Positions 5,997 to 6,926 of a DNA stretch of 6,926 nt are shown here, in pieces (positions within the stretch are counted from its first letter, which is position 1; every line of letters starts with the position of its first letter). The notes under the pieces were generated by a model. It worked only from the letters and a program-made list of their open reading frames with translations. It was not told the origin of the DNA and searched no databases. Source of the stretch: Desulfobacteraceae bacterium (GTDB lineage: Bacteria; Desulfobacterota; Desulfobacteria; Desulfobacterales; Desulfobacteraceae); NCBI GenBank assembly GCA_003354055.1, contig PIVQ01000380.1:1-6926 (forward strand), read 5' to 3'. The position numbers and the translations under genes are program-made.

Positions 5997-6072
5997 GCTT
6001 TCAGTGTTTATGGGGTGGTATCAAAGTCTTCTCACGCCGGAAGCCGGGGTTCGATTCTCCGTGAGATTGCCA
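5997..6072 (+). pseudogene. Degenerate tRNA-Glu(CUC)-like sequence, possible attachment-site remnant
   Basis: The 3' half is convincing. A T-arm with stem CGGGG/CTCCG and loop TTCGATT (6045-6061) is followed by acceptor strand TGAGATT (6062-6068), discriminator G and an encoded CCA ending at 6072. Upstream, TTCTCAC (6029-6035) has the form of an anticodon loop with CTC (Glu), and G is the usual discriminator of tRNA-Glu. Counting back 76 bases gives GCTTTCA at 5997-6003, which pairs with the acceptor strand at six of seven positions when two wobbles are allowed. The D stem and anticodon stem (AAGTC/GCCGG) pair badly, so it is unlikely to be functional. It could be a decayed tRNA gene, or the 3' tRNA segment left by integration of a mobile element whose other end is outside the window. 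It ends 14 bases before the AraC stop codon. Confidence 0.5.
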
Positions 6073-6086
6073 TGATATCGATGAAT

Positions 6087-6926
6087 TCAGCAATTTGTTG
6101 AACGCATTTTTTCGGGTGTTTTTCCTGTCCAGGAACGAAAGGCCCGCACAAATGAATTGGGATCATCAAATCCCAGCAAGAATGAAATCTGAGTACCGGG
6201 TAATGAAGAGTTCGTCAAATAATGCCGGGCCAGCTTTTCTCTTGTCCTATTCAATTCTTTCTGAAAATTTGTGCCTTCATCTTTTAGGCGCCGCTGCAAT
6301 GTTCGCCTGCTGACAGCCAGTTTTTCCGCCACAGAATCGGTTGAGCTTTGACCGCTTGGCAGCAATTCAAACAAGGAGCTGCGGACCCGGTCTGAAAATG
6401 TTTCCCGAACCTGTAATTCAGACAGGCGTTTTCTCAACTCCGGTTCAAAAAAACGCCACATGCCCTCATTCTCAGTAATAAACGGCAGGGTGGCATCTTT
6501 TTCAGAGAATTTGAGCTGGTTATTCTTTCCCTGCACCGGCATTGTCCCAAAGAATTTTGTATAGCTGTTTAAATCTGACAATTCATATTCCGATGAAACC
6601 TGCAAAGGCGTTATATGCTCACGGGTTCCCAGGCGAAACAGATGTGTCAGAAAAACAAGTTCTGTCGCAGCAAATGATTCCGGCATCGGATGATCTGTAT
6701 AAAGGCAGTCCAGAGAAAGTATCGTTGAGGTTGCGTCCTTTTCCACGGTTAACGTCATTGGGCCGACCAATTGCTTATATTTGCTTATTCTTTCTGCCGC
6801 CGTATTCAGGTCGGGACTGCAGAGGGCGGCAAAGATGGGAGGGCTGAACGCTTCAACCGAAATCGATTGTGCAAGCTTAAGGGGAAAGGAGGGATCATTT
6901 AAGGAATTTTCAATTCCTATCCACAG
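6087..6926 (-). CDS. AraC-family transcriptional regulator (N-terminus outside window)
   Basis: The frame is open from the stop (TGA at 6087-6089) to the right edge, giving 279 visible codons. A TTG at 6768-6770 is inside the gene and not its start: the 52 codons upstream of it read as family sequence (for example S-L-N-D-P-S-F-P-L-K-L-A and L-N-T-A-A-E-R-I-S-K-Y). The N-terminal part resembles the arabinose-binding-like domain (PF12625 type) of OruR-like regulators. Two HTH motifs close it: S-V-A-E-K-L-A-V-S-R-R-T-L-Q-R-R-L at about visible residues 197-213, and I-S-F-L-L-G-F-D-D-P-N-S-F-V-R-A-F at about 247-263, ending with the usual W-T-G-K-T-P-E. The family is normally about 330-340 residues, so some 50-60 are missing. 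The effector and targets are unknown. Its 3' end abuts the tRNA-like sequence with no clear terminator. Confidence 0.92.
   Translation of the reverse strand: MWIGIENSLNDPSFPLKLAQSISVEAFSPPIFAALCSPDLNTAAERISKYKQLVGPMTLTVEKDATSTILSLDCLYTDHPMPESFAATELVFLTHLFRLGTREHITPLQVSSEYELSDLNSYTKFFGTMPVQGKNNQLKFSEKDATLPFITENEGMWRFFEPELRKRLSELQVRETFSDRVRSSLFELLPSGQSSTDSVAEKLAVSRRTLQRRLKDEGTNFQKELNRTREKLARHYLTNSSLPGTQISFLLGFDDPNSFVRAFRSWTGKTPEKMRSTNC

Noticed and set aside
5868..6101. 77-codon GTG-start frame through the tRNA-like sequence
   Set aside because: AAGGA lies only 3 bases before the GTG, the product is unrecognisable, and it runs through the tRNA-like structure into the AraC 3' end.

Overview
The window looks like an accessory stretch of a Gram-negative chromosome. 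Two bacterial enhancer-binding proteins (sigma-54 activators) sit within 4 kb, beside a DUF1989 protein and an AraC-type regulator. This density of sigma-54 activators, with G+C near one half in most genes, would suit a Desulfobacterota (former deltaproteobacterial) sulfate reducer. That placement is an inference and no marker gene is present to confirm it.

Left part (1-2305). The C-terminus of a sigma-54 activator runs in from the left edge and converges on a minus-strand DUF1989 gene. To the right of DUF1989 are about 1.07 kb that look empty at ordinary ORF lengths. On the minus strand they hold an ordered set of small elements: a promoter-like pair, a 21-codon ORF with a good Shine-Dalgarno (SD), a perfect 14-bp-stem terminator, then a 44-codon and a 74-codon ORF joined by an ATGA overlap. 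Further down the same strand is DUF1989. The last codons of the 21-codon ORF can base-pair with the first arm of the terminator, so the arrangement reads like a transcription attenuator in front of a small-protein operon.

Middle (2306-3952). A complete PAS-AAA+-Fis activator of the RocR-like type is transcribed divergently from the small-ORF unit. The shared intergenic region carries nested inverted repeats that could be its enhancer sites or a structured leader. A natural model is that this activator controls the minus-strand unit, but no convincing sigma-54 promoter was found.

Right part (3953-6926). An A+T-rich gene (about one third G+C in sampled stretches) encodes a multi-pass membrane protein ending in a potassium-channel-like pore motif with a non-canonical filter. 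It has a large extracytoplasmic insert between the outer helix and the pore helix. Just beyond it is a degenerate tRNA-Glu-like sequence whose 3' half is well preserved and carries CCA, possibly an integration scar. A minus-strand AraC-family regulator then runs off the right edge. The composition shift together with the tRNA remnant suggests that the channel-like gene was acquired horizontally.
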